Positions 14,331-27,700 of a stretch of 64,000 bases of DNA are shown one piece after another; the stretch's first letter is position 1; the number at the start of each line of letters is the position of its first letter. The position numbers and the translations under genes are program-made. The DNA comes from Dracaena cambodiana (lineage: Eukaryota; Streptophyta; Magnoliopsida; Asparagales; Asparagaceae): contig JAYEPQ010000009.1 in NCBI GenBank assembly GCA_036321105.1, forward strand, positions 49,703,040 to 49,767,039, in the 5' to 3' direction. Under the pieces are notes generated by a model. That model was given only the letters and a program-made list of their open reading frames with translations, was not told the DNA's origin and searched no databases.

Positions 14331-14428
14331 CTCAAATGCTCAGAGCGGAGCAACAAATCCCCCAATTCATGGATAAAACCGAATCTTATTTGATCTCTTC
14401 CCCTTTTCAGAATACCAAAGTACCCGGA
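14331..14428 (-). CDS. Possible second exon of the same unidentified gene
   Basis: The open segment GYFGILKRGRDQIRFGFIHE, then LGDLLLRSEHLR, ends at a consensus donor AG|GTATGT (14,331/14,330). Its upstream limit blends into the minisatellite unit, so the acceptor is uncertain. The composition looks coding but no family is recognised. Confidence 0.3.
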
Positions 14429-15185
14429 TCTGGCAGAGGAACCTATTAATTCATTTGCCAAACATACAAAGTTAAGATCAGCTCCAATGAAACCCTAACC
14501 CTAATTCTATACCTAACCCTAATTCTATATCTAACCATAACCCTAACATATCTAATCTAATGAGAATAAGAGGAGAGGAACTTAAAGTACCTGCATCTGA
14601 CGAAGGAACAAATTAATTCATTTGCCAAATATACAAAGTTAAGATAAGCTCCAATGAAACCCTGACCCTAATTCTATACCTAACCCTAACCCTAACTCTA
14701 TACCTAACGATAACCCTATCAAATCTAATGAGAATAAGAGGAGAGGAACCTAAAGTACCTGGATCTGGCAAAGAAACTTATTAATTCATTTGCCAAACTA
14801 ACAAAATTAAGATCAACTCCGATGAAACCCTAACCCTAATTCTATACCTGACCATAACCCTAACACATCAAATCTAATGAGAATAAGAGGAGAGGAACAT
14901 AAAGTACTTGGATCTGGCAAAGAAACCTATTAATTCATTTGCCAAACTGACAAAATTAAGATCAGCTCCCATGAAACCCTAACCCTAATTCTATACCTAA
15001 CCATAACCCCAACATATCAAATCTAATGAGAATAAGAGGAGAGGAACCTAAAATACTTAGATCTGGCAAAGAAACCTATTAATTCATTTGCCAAATTGAC
15101 AAAATTAAGATCAGCTCCCATGAAACCCTAACCCTAATTCTATGCCTAGCCGTAACCCTAACATATCAAATCGTACGAGAATAAG
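14415..15185 (+). repeat. Five-copy minisatellite with telomere-like CCCTAA words
   Basis: AATTCATTTGCCAAA recurs at 14,448, 14,615, 14,783, 14,932 and 15,081 (periods 167, 168, 149, 149). Each unit carries GAAACCCTAACCCTAATTCT and variants, plus GAATAAGAGGAGAGGAAC. The period change comes from one extra CTAACCCTAATTCTAT block in the first copies. It lies just inside the transcribed side of the promoter at 15.35 kb. Confidence 0.88.
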
Positions 15186-15188
15186 AGT

Positions 15189-15220
<32 letters not shown>

Positions 15221-15226
15221 TCGAAC

Positions 15227-15310
15227 CTCGATCAACGATCGTAGCCACGGAGTCGATTGAGACTCCGACGACGCCCGAAGAGGACGAATCGAACTCGGAG
15301 AGCACGCCAT
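15227..15310 (-). CDS. Possible first coding exon of an unidentified gene
   Basis: The first ATG downstream of the TATA box (15,310) opens MACSPSSIRPLRASSESQST and PWLRSLIE before a possible donor GAG|GTTCGA. The alternative frame without an ATG (VLSEFDSSSSGVVGVSIDSV) joins in phase to a coding-like segment at 14,428-14,331 (GYFGILKRGRDQIRFGFIHE through LLLRSEHLR, donor GTATGT). I do not recognise either product, the frame is undecided and further exons were not resolved. The five-copy minisatellite would lie in intron 1. Confidence 0.3.
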
Positions 15311-15350
15311 CGCGAATGAAGAAACAACGAAAGCGTGGTAACGGCCAGAG

Positions 15351-15424
15351 AGATTTATATAGGGGAAGCTAAATTTGTGGACGGCTCAGACTTGGTTAAA
15401 GTCCGATCGGCTGTTGCCACGTGG
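15351..15424 (-). promoter_or_regulatory. Minus-strand promoter: TATA box and G-box
   Basis: CTATATAAATCT (15,362 down to 15,351) is a good TATA box. About 60 bp upstream is the palindrome CACGTG (15,418-15,423) within GCCACGTGGC, a classic plant G-box bound by bZIP/bHLH factors. Local GC is well above the surroundings. The start site is expected near 15,320. Confidence 0.55.
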
Positions 15425-16888
15425 CATGGCCGGACGGGCCGGACAGAGTTGTATTGGGCTAAATCGAGGTGGGCTTTATTTCCGCCACAAAAAAAAATCC
15501 CCAAGTCTTGCGTGACAAGTGGAGATTTTTTTTTTTTTTTTTTCTTTTTTTCTTTTTTTTTTTTTAAATAAGGACAAATACAAGGATTTTAGCGGTTGGA
15601 CTAATCTCACTTTCACTTTGATAAATGGAGTTAGAATTGGTTACCCTCTTGACTCTTTGCAACTTCAACCAAAGACACTGGCCAAAAAAAAAGAGAGAGA
15701 GTTGGATTATAAGATTATAGAGTAATGATATTACTTTAAAATATTTACAAGAGACCTTAGTTTTGAAGGGAAAAGAGAATTAATAAACTCTTCTCTTGAA
15801 AAGTAGAAAAGTCGGTAGAGGTGTTGTCTTTATTTTTTTTTATGTCATCGCATATCACAGTTCAACTATTAATGGACAACTATCGTATAATTGACTCATC
15901 AATAATAGATTATACTAACTCCAGATTTTGGTTTCAGATTTGAACTCATGAGATCTTTTTCTAACTAGGATTTGTGCCTCAAAATCCTATACTATAAAAA
16001 AACGGTTTTTGAAAACTTTTGGTTGGATTGTTTTGCAATATTTGAGAGTATATAGTTGTTTTCTTGAAAACGAAATATCTCTTTTTGCAACTGTGAGAAA
16101 TTTGTGAGATTCAAAATCTGTATTTGTAAACATCATCAAATAACGAAGATTTAATCTAACTCATGGACGTAAGACTTACTCCGAACCACGTTATTTGATC
16201 TATAAAATTTGCTTTATCTATCAGATCTTTTATTTTGGTGATTTATTCTTATCTTTTCTTAGTAGAGTCTCATATAATCCTTAACTTATTTAAAAACATT
16301 CCATTTGCGTTTATATCTATTATGTTCCTCAACTAAGAACCAAATGCCTCTTGTATTCGCAACAAGCCCTTCATCCTAAAAGTTCAAACTCCTACATCCC
16401 ATCTCTTACCAAACAAAACCCCTAGGAAAGAAAAAAAAAAAATCCCAAAAAGAAGAGTTAAACCCATGCATCTAATGTGTAAACAACACAAAAAATTATG
16501 GAATATCTCCTTTACAATATTTAATAAATAAGCAAGCTTGGGAAAAATAATAAGGTATTTAATGACATATTTACAATTAAAGATAGTAATATACGCACTT
16601 AATTTCGATTTTACCATCTACATGTACACATGCATTGCACTAATACATTGAATTTGAATATCATCTCGTTAAATTGAAAGATTCAAACCCTTTGATGCAT
16701 GACGGAAGCAGATAATAGTTAAGGTTTTGAAATTTGGAAAAGAATAAATAAATTAGAAAAACAAAAAAGATTCGAGAATCTACCTAGGCAAATCCACACC
16801 TAGTTTCAACAAATCCAAAATCCACGCAAAATTTTCTCAAAATTTCTTATATTATTTATCAAACTCCAAATACTTTATAAGCGTATAT
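15425..16888. other. Intergenic, nothing recognised
   Basis: Upstream of the 15.35-kb promoter. It contains a T-rich tract (15,527-15,565) and AT-rich sequence without coding signal. Confidence 0.5.
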
Positions 16889-17164
16889 ACAACAACAACT
16901 AAGCCTTTTATCTCAAATACTTGGGGTAGGCTGCATGAACCAAAAAAGAATCACGCCGGATCGATCACATTGATAATCCTTTTCTATTCATTCCGATCAA
17001 GTAATATTTCCTCATTTAAACCTCTAGAATCCATGTCTTTTCGTATCACATCCATCCATATTTTTTTTTATTTTTCTTTCGTTCCTTTAACTTGTCCTAC
17101 ATTGATAATCTTCCCTCATCGAACTGATGCATTTGTAAATCTACATTGTACATGACCAAACCAT
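16889..17164 (-). mobile_element. 5'-truncated RTE LINE copy A
   Basis: It starts with an AAC-repeat tail, then AACTAAGCCTTTTATCTCAA and the same 3' region as the LINE at 40.5 kb. It ends at 'GACCAAACCAT', exactly where copy B begins. Confidence 0.85.
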
Positions 17165-17770
17165 ACAACAACAACAACAACAACAACTAAGCCTTTCATC
17201 CCAAGTATTTGGAGTAGGCAATATGAACCAAAAAAGAATCACGTCGGATCATCACTTTGATAGTACTTCTCTATTCATTTCTATCAATTAATATCTCCTC
17301 ATTTAAATATTTAGAATCCTTCATTTCTATCAATTAATATCTCCTCATTTAAATATTTAGAATCCATATCTTTTCGTATCACCTCTATTCATATTTTTTT
17401 ATTCATATTTTTTTCGGTCTTCACTTCGTTCTTTTAATTTGTCCTACATTGATAAACTTCCATAGTACATTTGTAGGCCTACATTGCACATGACCCAACC
17501 ATCGTAATCGATTTTCTCACATTTTCTCATCGATGGAAGCTACACTTAGTTTAACACGAATATTTTCATTTCTCACTTTATCTCTCCTACTGTTGCTGCA
17601 TATCCAGCGCTACACTTATCTTCTGTGAATAACATTTTTTTATAACCCAACATTCCATGCCATATAATAAAATTGACCTAATGGCAGTCCTATAAAATTT
17701 TCCCTTTAATCTTAAAAGAATGTTATGATCGCATAAAACTCCCGTTGTTTTCCTCACAGAAAAAATCATA
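17165..17770 (-). mobile_element. 5'-truncated RTE LINE copy B
   Basis: It begins with a longer AAC tail and AACTAAGCCTTTCATCCCAA, and extends about 600 bp into the C-terminal coding region (related to 40,500-41,040). It abuts copy A head to tail, and carries an internal duplication of about 50 bp near 17,270-17,370. Confidence 0.85.
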
Positions 17771-17959
17771 TCAAAATCCTAACGAAATAAAAAAATTCAA
17801 TCAAATATCCTAATAAAATCCAAAATCCTAACAAAATCCTAATAGAATTAGATCTAATTTCTACCACTCCCACAAAAAAGATACCACACCGCAAGCTACA
17901 ACATAAGCTACTAAATACATGCACATTATAGCAAATAACACAAGAACTTCAAAAAGCTT

Positions 17960-18563
17960 CTACAAGTTATTTATATATAGATACCGAAGTGTCGCATACG
18001 GCAGCAGCAGCAGCAGAGAAGGACTCGGCTAACTCAGCACAAGGGCGAGCAGAGCTCCCACAGTACCGCTGCAGCTGCTCGCCTGTTCCAGCTCCAAAAG
18101 ATGAAGACCAAACAGAATCCGCATCAGAGTTCTTTACACGCAATCGGGTCCGTCCTCCATAACCCAAAACGACAAGCTTAGACAAGAAAGGGAGTAAAAA
18201 ATGCAGGAAGGCCTTCTCAGAACCGCATTTAAACAAACAAAAAAATAATAAAAAAAATTCCTATCCATCACCCTCCTCCTTCTCTGGAATCTTCTATACA
18301 TTTCTTTCTCATTATAAATATATTGTCCCTCATACGGCATTGCAAAATTTCAAAAGCTCTCCCTGCGCCTTTCTCCTTGTCGACCTCAGTTGCAATTTAG
18401 ACAGCTTTCACAGGAAAAATCGGAAGCACCCAAGCGGAGGATCCATCAGCAAGAACCATACAGGTAATAGATAGTTACAACTTTAAAGAAAATGAAGGTG
18501 GGAACATGCAACAGGTTTCTGTCCCTTTTAAGGTCACTGTCCCACGGTTAGGAAGGAAAGGCA
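17960..18563 (-). other. Probable 3' untranslated region of the MEI2-like gene
   Basis: About 600 bp downstream of the stop have higher GC than the flanks and no long open frame. A CTG-type trinucleotide run (CAG on plus, 18,001-18,015) is followed by an AT-rich TATATATAAATAA near 17,970 that could act as a polyadenylation region. The extent is a guess. Confidence 0.35.
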
Positions 18564-18722
18564 TTATTCTGACTCCTTGGCCGAACCAGTAACGTTAGTT
18601 CCACTGGAAAGCCCTGCTCCGGTTGGGGATGTTGATGGGCTGACCTGGTTGTTCTCTTCGTTGCCATAAGCCCTGGATCGGCCAGGCCTGGACCGAATAT
18701 TGGTCCCCATTGGAAACGGTTC
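18564..18722 (-). CDS. MEI2-like exon 14 (C terminus, stop)
   Basis: This 52-codon exon starts EPFPMGTNIRSRPGRSRAYG and ends GSAKESE followed by TAA. The EPFPMG and RSRPG motifs are typical of AML C termini. The acceptor is TTTGCAG. Confidence 0.95.
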   Translation of the reverse strand, partial: EPFPMGTNIRSRPGRSRAYGNEENNQVSPSTSPTGAGLSSGTNVTGSAKESE

Positions 18723-21700
18723 CTGCAAAGCGAGGGAAATTAAGTTACATTGAATTGTATTATTTTTCGTTTTTGATGCCAACTGAAGATACTTGTTTCT
18801 TCAAGTATAGAGCACTAGACAAGGGGGGTACAAAAGGAAAAATAAAAAGGATTTTTGAGAGTTTAAATGAGGTAATATTATAAAATATGAAAATATGTAC
18901 TGTGATACGTATAATGAAACTATAGGTGTAACTTGAGAAAGTAACACGTAAGTTTCAAACATGCAAGTTTACTGCAAGCTAAAGTTTAAAGAATTAAATT
19001 TCGGTAATTTGAAGATCCTATAGTCTCATATTAGGTCCATTATCATCAGGGGATCATTTGGCAGAATCTCCCGTGCGTAAAATACCTTAGCGCACTTCTG
19101 AAAATAGCAATAACATAAAGGCTCTCTCTCTCTTTCTCACACCAAAAGAGAGCGAGAGAGAGTGAGAGAGGGGGGGAAGTTGCATATAATCAATACAAAG
19201 ACTACAAATATAAGGGTCAACAAGTAAGGCCTAGTTCATTGCTAAAGGAGGTTGGGTTATCGGATGTCTCAGGTTCAAAACCGGGCTATGGCCGTTGATC
19301 AGATATAAGGGTGCTGTTATAACACGTGATAACTATGCTACTGATGCTGCATATCCGATAAAGAAAGTTTAAGCATAAAAAAGGCATGAGAATTAACCAT
19401 GCTAATACGGTAATACCTGATCCCCAGCATTTGGACCATCCGAGTGGAAAAGAATGGGACGACAGCGTTTATCCTCATTCATCAAGCTCGAATTTTGAAA
19501 ATGAGCAATAAGTGCAGCTTTGCCTTGAATTCTAGCATAGGCAAGAGATGCAACCTTTTCGCTGTTGAACTTCTCCCATTTCTTGCCATTGAACGCCTGC
19601 AAAAATTAGCATAATCTCTATAGCATTAGTCTTGGTATTTGACAATAATAATGCGTTATTTTAAACCAAAAAAACTAATGAGAATGTCCATTATGATCGT
19701 TAACATAGGTAACTCTTCTATTTTAGAAACAAAATCTGATCAGAAACGATAGATTAAAAAAAAAAAAAAAACTAGCAAACCTGAAAGAAAGGGATGATCT
19801 GCTGAGGATCAATGATATTGATGAAAGCATAACCCACATTGCACTTGTTCTGTAAGGGGAAAAGGACGAACTAAAATTAGCATCCACAGTTGAAGAATGT
19901 ACAACGGTTGTGTTAGGTAAATATAATTACCTTAAAATCTATAGGCAGATAAATAAAATCATAAGTTCCCTTGTGATGTTCATCAATAGCAGCGAGAAGC
20001 ATCTTAGAAGTGTATCTGTCCAAATTCAAACGATCTTAAACATACAGAAACATATTGCCAAAAGAGGAAAAAGAAAACCATCGGTAATCAGGAATAGCAT
20101 CACAAAGCGACGTCTACATACTTGTTTGGGATGTTCTTAATCATCAAAGTAGTTCGAGAGTCTTCACCACGTATAATACGTTCAATATCAAGTTCATACT
20201 GCTTCTTATTGTCTGCCTGATTCGCACTGGAATCGTTCTTGCGGCTCCGGATCCGATCATTAGGAACATCAAAGGCAGGCATGGGAATTACATGGTTTCT
20301 CCCTTGGAACATATGACACCTAGGGTGAGGTGAAGAAATCCCGACATGATCAATGCAGTTTCCTCCAGAGTGAGAGAAGATGTTATGACGAGCGAGCTCA
20401 AGTGGGTGCATAGGGGAGCCACCAGAAAATCCCATGTTTCCAAGAGAGCCAGGATGAAATGTAGATGCATCTGTTGAATCTTCAATATAAGGTTGTCTCC
20501 GCTCCCATAGAGAAGGATTTACAGGAGCTGAACCCACATGATGAGGGTGCAAAGGTAGAACAGTATTTAGCATATGAGACGGTGCTCTTGGAAGCCCGTG
20601 CATGTGCGGTGCGTGATGGGTGGGAACGTTGTTCATAAATGATGGTTGAGTGCCCCACATCATTGGACCAGCAGAGTGGTGATGATATGCGTTACCGTTA
20701 TTCCAAATATACTGGTGCCCATGGACAGGACAACTACCATTTCCTGGGCCTCCTAGTGCTGTAAAACAAAGGATGCTTATAACCATAAGAAAATAAAAGA
20801 AACAAGCCCCAACCACATACCCACGGAAAGGAAGTAAAATACTAGGGGAGAGTACACCACTGACCATCCAAAATAGGACCCTATTAACTTGCTTAGTAAA
20901 AGTACCTTCAAACAGGAAAAACTTCAAAACACACACACATGCACGCACACACATTTGGAAGGTTTCTTACCCATGGATCAAGTAGTCATATGATGTAAAG
21001 TTTTCCTAATGATAAATTGAGGAAATATGGTGTCAGGAATGCACTGTGAATACGAAATATTGATCATAAACAGGAGCTGATATATCTAATATAATATTAA
21101 ATGAATTTGGATTCTTCTGGATATAAATCAAATAAACTTATTATCAGAAAGTTTGCAGTTTAAGTGCATATAAGCCTAAGAAGAAAGATATCTTTTGAAA
21201 AGACTATTGTTTATTACCATAGCTGAATGCCCGGATTGAGTTTGACAGCCAAAAATGCACATCTAGACTAAAATATGAATTAGCATAAATCAGCATTCAA
21301 CATATATAAGAGAGAAGCATGCAAAATTAAGATAGAAATTAATTTATCTTTGGTTGTACAAAGCCAGACAACAATAACTACATCATAATGAGAATGGTCA
21401 CAATAAAAGGCTGAGTTTTCTGTACACTCACCACCTTCAAGTGAGTGACTAGTGAGGCTTCCGGAGCCTAGTCTCTGAATGTATCTATGGTCCATTCCTT
21501 CAGGTCTGGGGTTGATATTAATAGCCACTGCTGGCATGGTGCTCGAGGTGTTGTATGTGAGGCCATTAGTCAACCCATCATGATGCTCAGGGAGCGAATG
21601 AGGGTGCATAAGTGGCATTCCTTGAAACCCAATTTTCACTTGCCCAAAGGAAAGGCCAGTTACATCATGCCCAGATGGGTTACTGGGATTGCCAAGTGAA

Positions 21701-24700
21701 GCAACGCTAACAGGAGAGGACAAATTATGAGGTACACTTGAAGAGACACCACGGAGCGCAGAATCCAACAATGGACTGATGGGTGCTCTATAAGCAGAAC
21801 GCAAGTCCTGGACAGAACCATTGTCAAAACTGGATGACATCGCTCCAAGAGAAACCGACCCTGGAGATACTGATCTTGAATCAATGAACATAGTCAAAGA
21901 CAATATCTAATTTGTACAAAGAAAACTCCAAGTATACAAGTCATGAAGATGCCACTTATAATCTTGAGTTGGTGAACAATAGCCAAAGACGATATCTAAT
22001 TTATAAAAAGAAAACTCAAAGAATACTAGTCATAAAGATGCCATCTATAAGCAGGTAGTAAGCTGCGCATCATACCATAGCATGCTGGTGGTGAGCCGCT
22101 AGGAGAACTGCCCTGTTGGCAGCCAGCGGATTCTTCCAGTTCCAACTCTGATGACGGTATCAAGCTGCTGCTGTGGGAAGCTTACCGGTGAGCAAAATCA
22201 CGAAATACAGGAAATTCTAAACAAGAAAACAATATGCCTATCAAAGTCATTGCTCAGAAGAAAAAAAAAGTCAAAGAAGGAATCATCCCTTGAGAAAAAA
22301 AAAAATCACAAGCTATGAACTGCAGTTTCTGTACCAAAACCGTGTATTAAATTAGAACTAAGCTACATAAAGGTTAAGTAAAACAATGATTAAATAATGC
22401 AAAAAAAAACTCTGCTTTAAGTGGGTGTGTGTGTGTAAGGGAGAGAGGGGCGGACTCAAAAGCATCAGCAAAATAAGTTGAAAAAAGATGCAGTACGGTA
22501 GACAAAAACAATCAATTATCAACAAAATCTTTATTTGATAGAAAAAAAGAGGGAGTGCAACTTCATTTTTCACTGAGGAAAAGTGCACAATTAAGATAAA
22601 ACTAACCCTGAGAATATCATACACCAGACTCTAGCATCTAAAAGCTAAACATCATGAAGTCCTGGCAAGCAATCTCCTGGAGTTGACTAATTACTAGGGA
22701 TTATGTGTGCCATTTACTTTCCAGATATGGTTCCAGCTCAACTCTTTCAAGAAAGATCTTGCTAAATACAATTCCTAGATTGGAGATATTAATGCAGATT
22801 TTTATGCAGTTTAAAGCCATTCTTACAAGTCAACTGTGTTTTCAACAATTCTTTTCTCCTACCATCAAATGAATTTCCATCTACTGAGTATATCCCGCTT
22901 AAAGACCACAACAGGACCTCAACAATAGTTCAACTTTTATGATCCTCCCTATTTCAAGTGTACATTTTACTATTGTAGAAAATCAAAGAATTAATCAGAG
23001 TAATTCAGGATCAAATCCCAATAGATGCACAATCAACTGTGGATTTCTAAAAAAATGAATACAATCGTAAAGCTCAAGTTTCAAGTCATAAGCTCACTCA
23101 ACCTACAGGTGTACGTTATAATATAAAACTATAACCATCAACTTTCGTCATAACATCGGAGTTTTGGTAAAGTAGAAGGAACTTCATAATCTAGATCTGC
23201 AATAACATCGGCAGTGCGGCAAGAGACTCAAATAATCTAACAAGATTCAATTTCATTGACCACCATCATCATCTATATCCTTCTCCACCAAATGTTGTTA
23301 TGACGCATCATCTGAAATGGAAAAAGCTCCACAAAAGAGATAAACCTAGTTCCGACTGTCAACTCGATTCATATCGTCTAGAAAATGGTAATAAATACCT
23401 ACTGGGTAAGACAATGGTTAGCAATGAGATCCAATTACTCCTGTGGCAACACCATGATGGCCAATTGACATGCAATGGAGCAAGCTTCTAAATTACCTAG
23501 GACGAAAAGGGATCTATACAAAGGAGCATGTAAGATGACAAGGCTTCCTATAACAAACATCTCTGCCACAAAATGAACCAAAGACACATGCAGAATCACA
23601 TTTCCAATCTAACGGGATTCAAGTTGTGGTACCGAATAATCAGAGAATGATAGAAGAGTTGTGGCTCATCACGAGGACTTTACACAAAGTTGGAAAGCTC
23701 AAGACAATTTGGAAAATATGGTAGTAGCTAGTCCCAGAAAGGAAAATACAATTCGACTACGTAAAAGCTCATGGTACAACCAAAAAAATGTACCATCTTA
23801 AGTAAAAACTACTTGATGAGCCTTAATAGTCTGAACCATGGCATTGCCGTATACGTAAAAGCATCGGATGCTATATAGAATATAAATGACAAATTGCATA
23901 GATGAGTTGTACACTTCATCGTCAAACAATGGTAGGTTATTAGCTTAACATGTGTACGTTTACCAATTGTATATTAAATTAGATTATGTTATAAGTCACT
24001 AATATATCCACCCACCCGCACATACACATAGTTGAGCATTTCAAGAAAAAAAAAATTCAAACTACTTCAAATTTTTGTCAATAGATATTGTTCATAAAGA
24101 AGTACTGAAAAGTACAAATGTTACTCAAATAAATAAACAATTTATTGTTACTTATTGTATCTCTTTCCTTACTATATTATACTCATGACATACAAAATAA
24201 CATTACTATGTAATAACACAGAAAGAAGTACAATTTTTTTTTTATACATGTGGTTTATTTTCTAACGTTGAAATGGTATTATACTTGTTAGATGGACCAG
24301 TGGCAAAATGCTAAGAGATAACAGAAATGGGTGAGCATCCCTAAGAAGTTGAGGTAATTCCCTTTGCCAAAACAATGAAAAAGAAAAACAAAAGGAAAGG
24401 CATGCCAAAGGATAGGAGTGACAGTATCATAATTCATGGAGTAGCGAAGACTAGAGGTAGACCTAAAGGACGATAAATGGAGGCAGTTAAAAAGGTATGG
24501 AAGTGGTTAAATTTGGATGACAACCCTTAGCAGAATTGAATGAAGGAAAAGGATTCATGTCACCAACCCCATAATCATGGGATTCCATATGAATGTAATA
24601 CCATTACCCTTGCATCTAAATATCATATACAAAATTAAGTAGAATTATTTTTAGCTGAATCCTTTATTTTGTTAGTTTCATACAAACTGCTGCAGTTGAA

Positions 24701-27700
24701 ATTAGTGTAAGCGGATACTTCGCAACTTATGAATGTTTGAAGTCTTTCAGAAGATTATAATTTATCGTCCCAAAGTTCCACAAACAAAAGATCCCAGTCT
24801 CCCAACAGTATTCATCTAATAAAGTTTTTTTTTCCCAGCAGTGTCAGAATCATGTCCAGGCAATATATGTGTGGCAAATGTGTTTGTAAGGTACTAAAAC
24901 AAGTTCAATTTTTTTTTAAGAAAAATTCCTTTTTCTTCCTCTGGGAGATGTCATCTTGTGTATGTGTCTGACACATGCTTCCTTTTTCTGCTCATATATA
25001 GTGTTTAGTAACTAAGTTAAAAACATGCACATGTCAAATCACATAACATATAGGTGAAATAAAAAGTAGAAGTTGCGACCATTACATGCATCATCTTGAT
25101 CTTTAGCCACAAGACGAAACACTAAGTTAAAAAGTAATATGAAGGATCACAAAAATAACAATTCAGAACACCATAACCTAAAAAATATATGTTTTGTAGA
25201 TATGCATATACTAAACACCTTAAAGAGAATAAAACAAAAGGCAGAAAAGTGATTCATATAATAGTCATAAATAAAGTATAAATCAATTATATAATATTCA
25301 CATGCGCGAACGCAATCACACACACCAAAGCACACAGACGCGTACGTAGCCAGTCCAGCATATTTGGAATGGCTTGTTAATTGTCATGCAAATTTTTCAG
25401 TAGGACATCCCTATAAATATAGGATGACCACCTAGCACGATGTAGTAGGTGCTCGTGCAGCCAATTACCATCTTAGGCAGCCAGCAGCACAACCAGAGAA
25501 AAAATATACACATGGAAGGTACATTCACGAGGCCATTAAATTTGTTAATTGCATAGGTTTTGCAGTGACACATCTAAGCATAGTCTATAGATACTTGTGC
25601 AGCCAACCATGCACCATCCTATGTAGCTAAGAACATGACCTGATTAAAATTATACATGCAGCAGGTGCATGGGCAACATTTATGGCTACTAAGAATAGAT
25701 TTGCCTGACAGCTATATAATCACCCTAATTTATTTGAGGCATCACCATGTCCCCCTGAGTGTTCTAAAATTCTTGCGTCCACATTCCATTAAAAGTTCAT
25801 GGTCACATCGCATCAACTGATTATTAGCTATTTTGTATGACTAAAATACGCCCACTTATTCCCCATAAAAAGAAAAAAGCCCTCTTACTGTATCAAACGA
25901 ATAAGGATATATATTAATCAAATAATGAAGTTGATCCAGAGTCCAGATAACAATTATGAGATTCTTCAAGGGAATTATCCGCAACGGCTTAAAACCAGTT
26001 TCTTATTCTGAGGCATCACCATGTCCCCCTGTTCTAAAATTCTCGCATCCACATTCCATTAAAAGTTCATGGTCACATAGCATCAACTGAGTTTATTAAC
26101 TATTTTCTAAGATTAAAATACCCCCCATTATCTCCCAAAAAGAGAAAATAACACTCTCATTGTATCAAACGTATAAGGATATATACTAATCACGTAATGA
26201 AGTTAATATAACAAGTATAGATAACAATTAATGGGGTTCTTCATGGATATTATCTGCAACAGCTTCAAACCAGTTTCATATTCTTCATTCACGTTCATAA
26301 ACGTCTTGACTAAACCCCGTCAGGTACAACCCAGTAACTGTCATTTTTCTTGTCCATTTTTCTTGTCCAACTTGGAGGTTGGACTCAGACTCCACTTAAT
26401 TAAGGTTATGGTTGGAAAGAAAGAAGAAAAAGGGTGAGGAAGAATTGAGTAGCTGGGTCTAATTACGGTTGGGTTTAAGAGAAGAAAGAAGCAAAAGGTA
26501 AGAGAGGAGAAGAAATGGAAGATTGTGCTTAATTAGGGTTTGAGTACGCAAAGGGTGAGGAAGAAGAAATGGGTATGAAACCACTTCGGATTCATAGTTC
26601 CATACCAATTTTTTTATTGGTTATTATCATTGCAATCTAATTCAATAACCGACCTAGTTTAATTAATTTAGCCAAATTAATTAAGAATATTTAAGCATGT
26701 ACCTCCCACCAACTAGAATCCATTCAGCTATCTTGACCAGATCTGTGCAAAGAACATTGGTTACAGTTTAAAAGAAGATGACCACTACTAAGTCAAAAAA
26801 ATTCTTCTGCAATAATCAAGATGGAGTGGCCAATAGGTCCCTCAGTAAATCTAGACGGTTTAATTAAGCAGCATGCCAGCCTGTCCAAAACAAATACTCG
26901 GGTGCGAAGGACGCCTGATAGCAAGTATTTGCTTAAGAGAATGGACTACAAACAAAAGCGAGCACAGGTAACTTTAGTGCACTTAGATTCAAGGCAACTA
27001 CAAGAGTAGGCTGACCATATAGCAATCAAGGCAACCTAAAAACATTATTTACTATTTCACTACAGAAACCTTTATTTCATCTACTTCACACACCGACTTT
27101 TTCAATAAATAGTTTTTGAATTCTATTTCTTATTTGTTAATTTGTAAGGAAAAATATCAAGTTCAAGAAACCTTTGTTGACTTTTTTGACAAGAAACATG
27201 ACGAGCTAGACACCCACCTAGAATGAAGCCCAAGACCAGCAAATCGCTAAAACGAAATACACGAACTTACAGTTCTTTTAAGCCCATTTAATAGCCCTCT
27301 CCTCTAATTATTTCGTAGATCCCATACATGGTGTGGTCAGGACAAAAGTGAACAAGAATGAATCTAGGAATCCAAGGCAAATTCATCCTTAAGCTTCTGC
27401 TCTCCTCAGTGTGTATGTATATCGACTTGGAAACTGAGATAGCTGTACGCAATATACCACAAACTATTATCTCAACATTGTCGATAGTTCTAATATTTCC
27501 GATATCATACACCCCATATTGCCGATTCTGCTACTGTAAATCACCGGTCGATACTGAAACCAATACTGATAGTTTATAAAAAAACATAACAAATATATCA
27601 CAAATATTAACTTGGAACTTGAGGTAGCCCATACGCGATATACCATAGACTCATTTTTTGCCAATAGTTATAATATTTCCAATATGATACACCCGATATT

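Noticed and set aside
14448..15095. CRISPR-like regular repeats
   Set aside because: Whole units repeat without unique spacers, and the genome is a plant.
14500..15160. Telomere or chromosome end
   Set aside because: CCCTAA words are few per unit and embedded in unique 149-168-bp repeats, not a continuous telomeric run.
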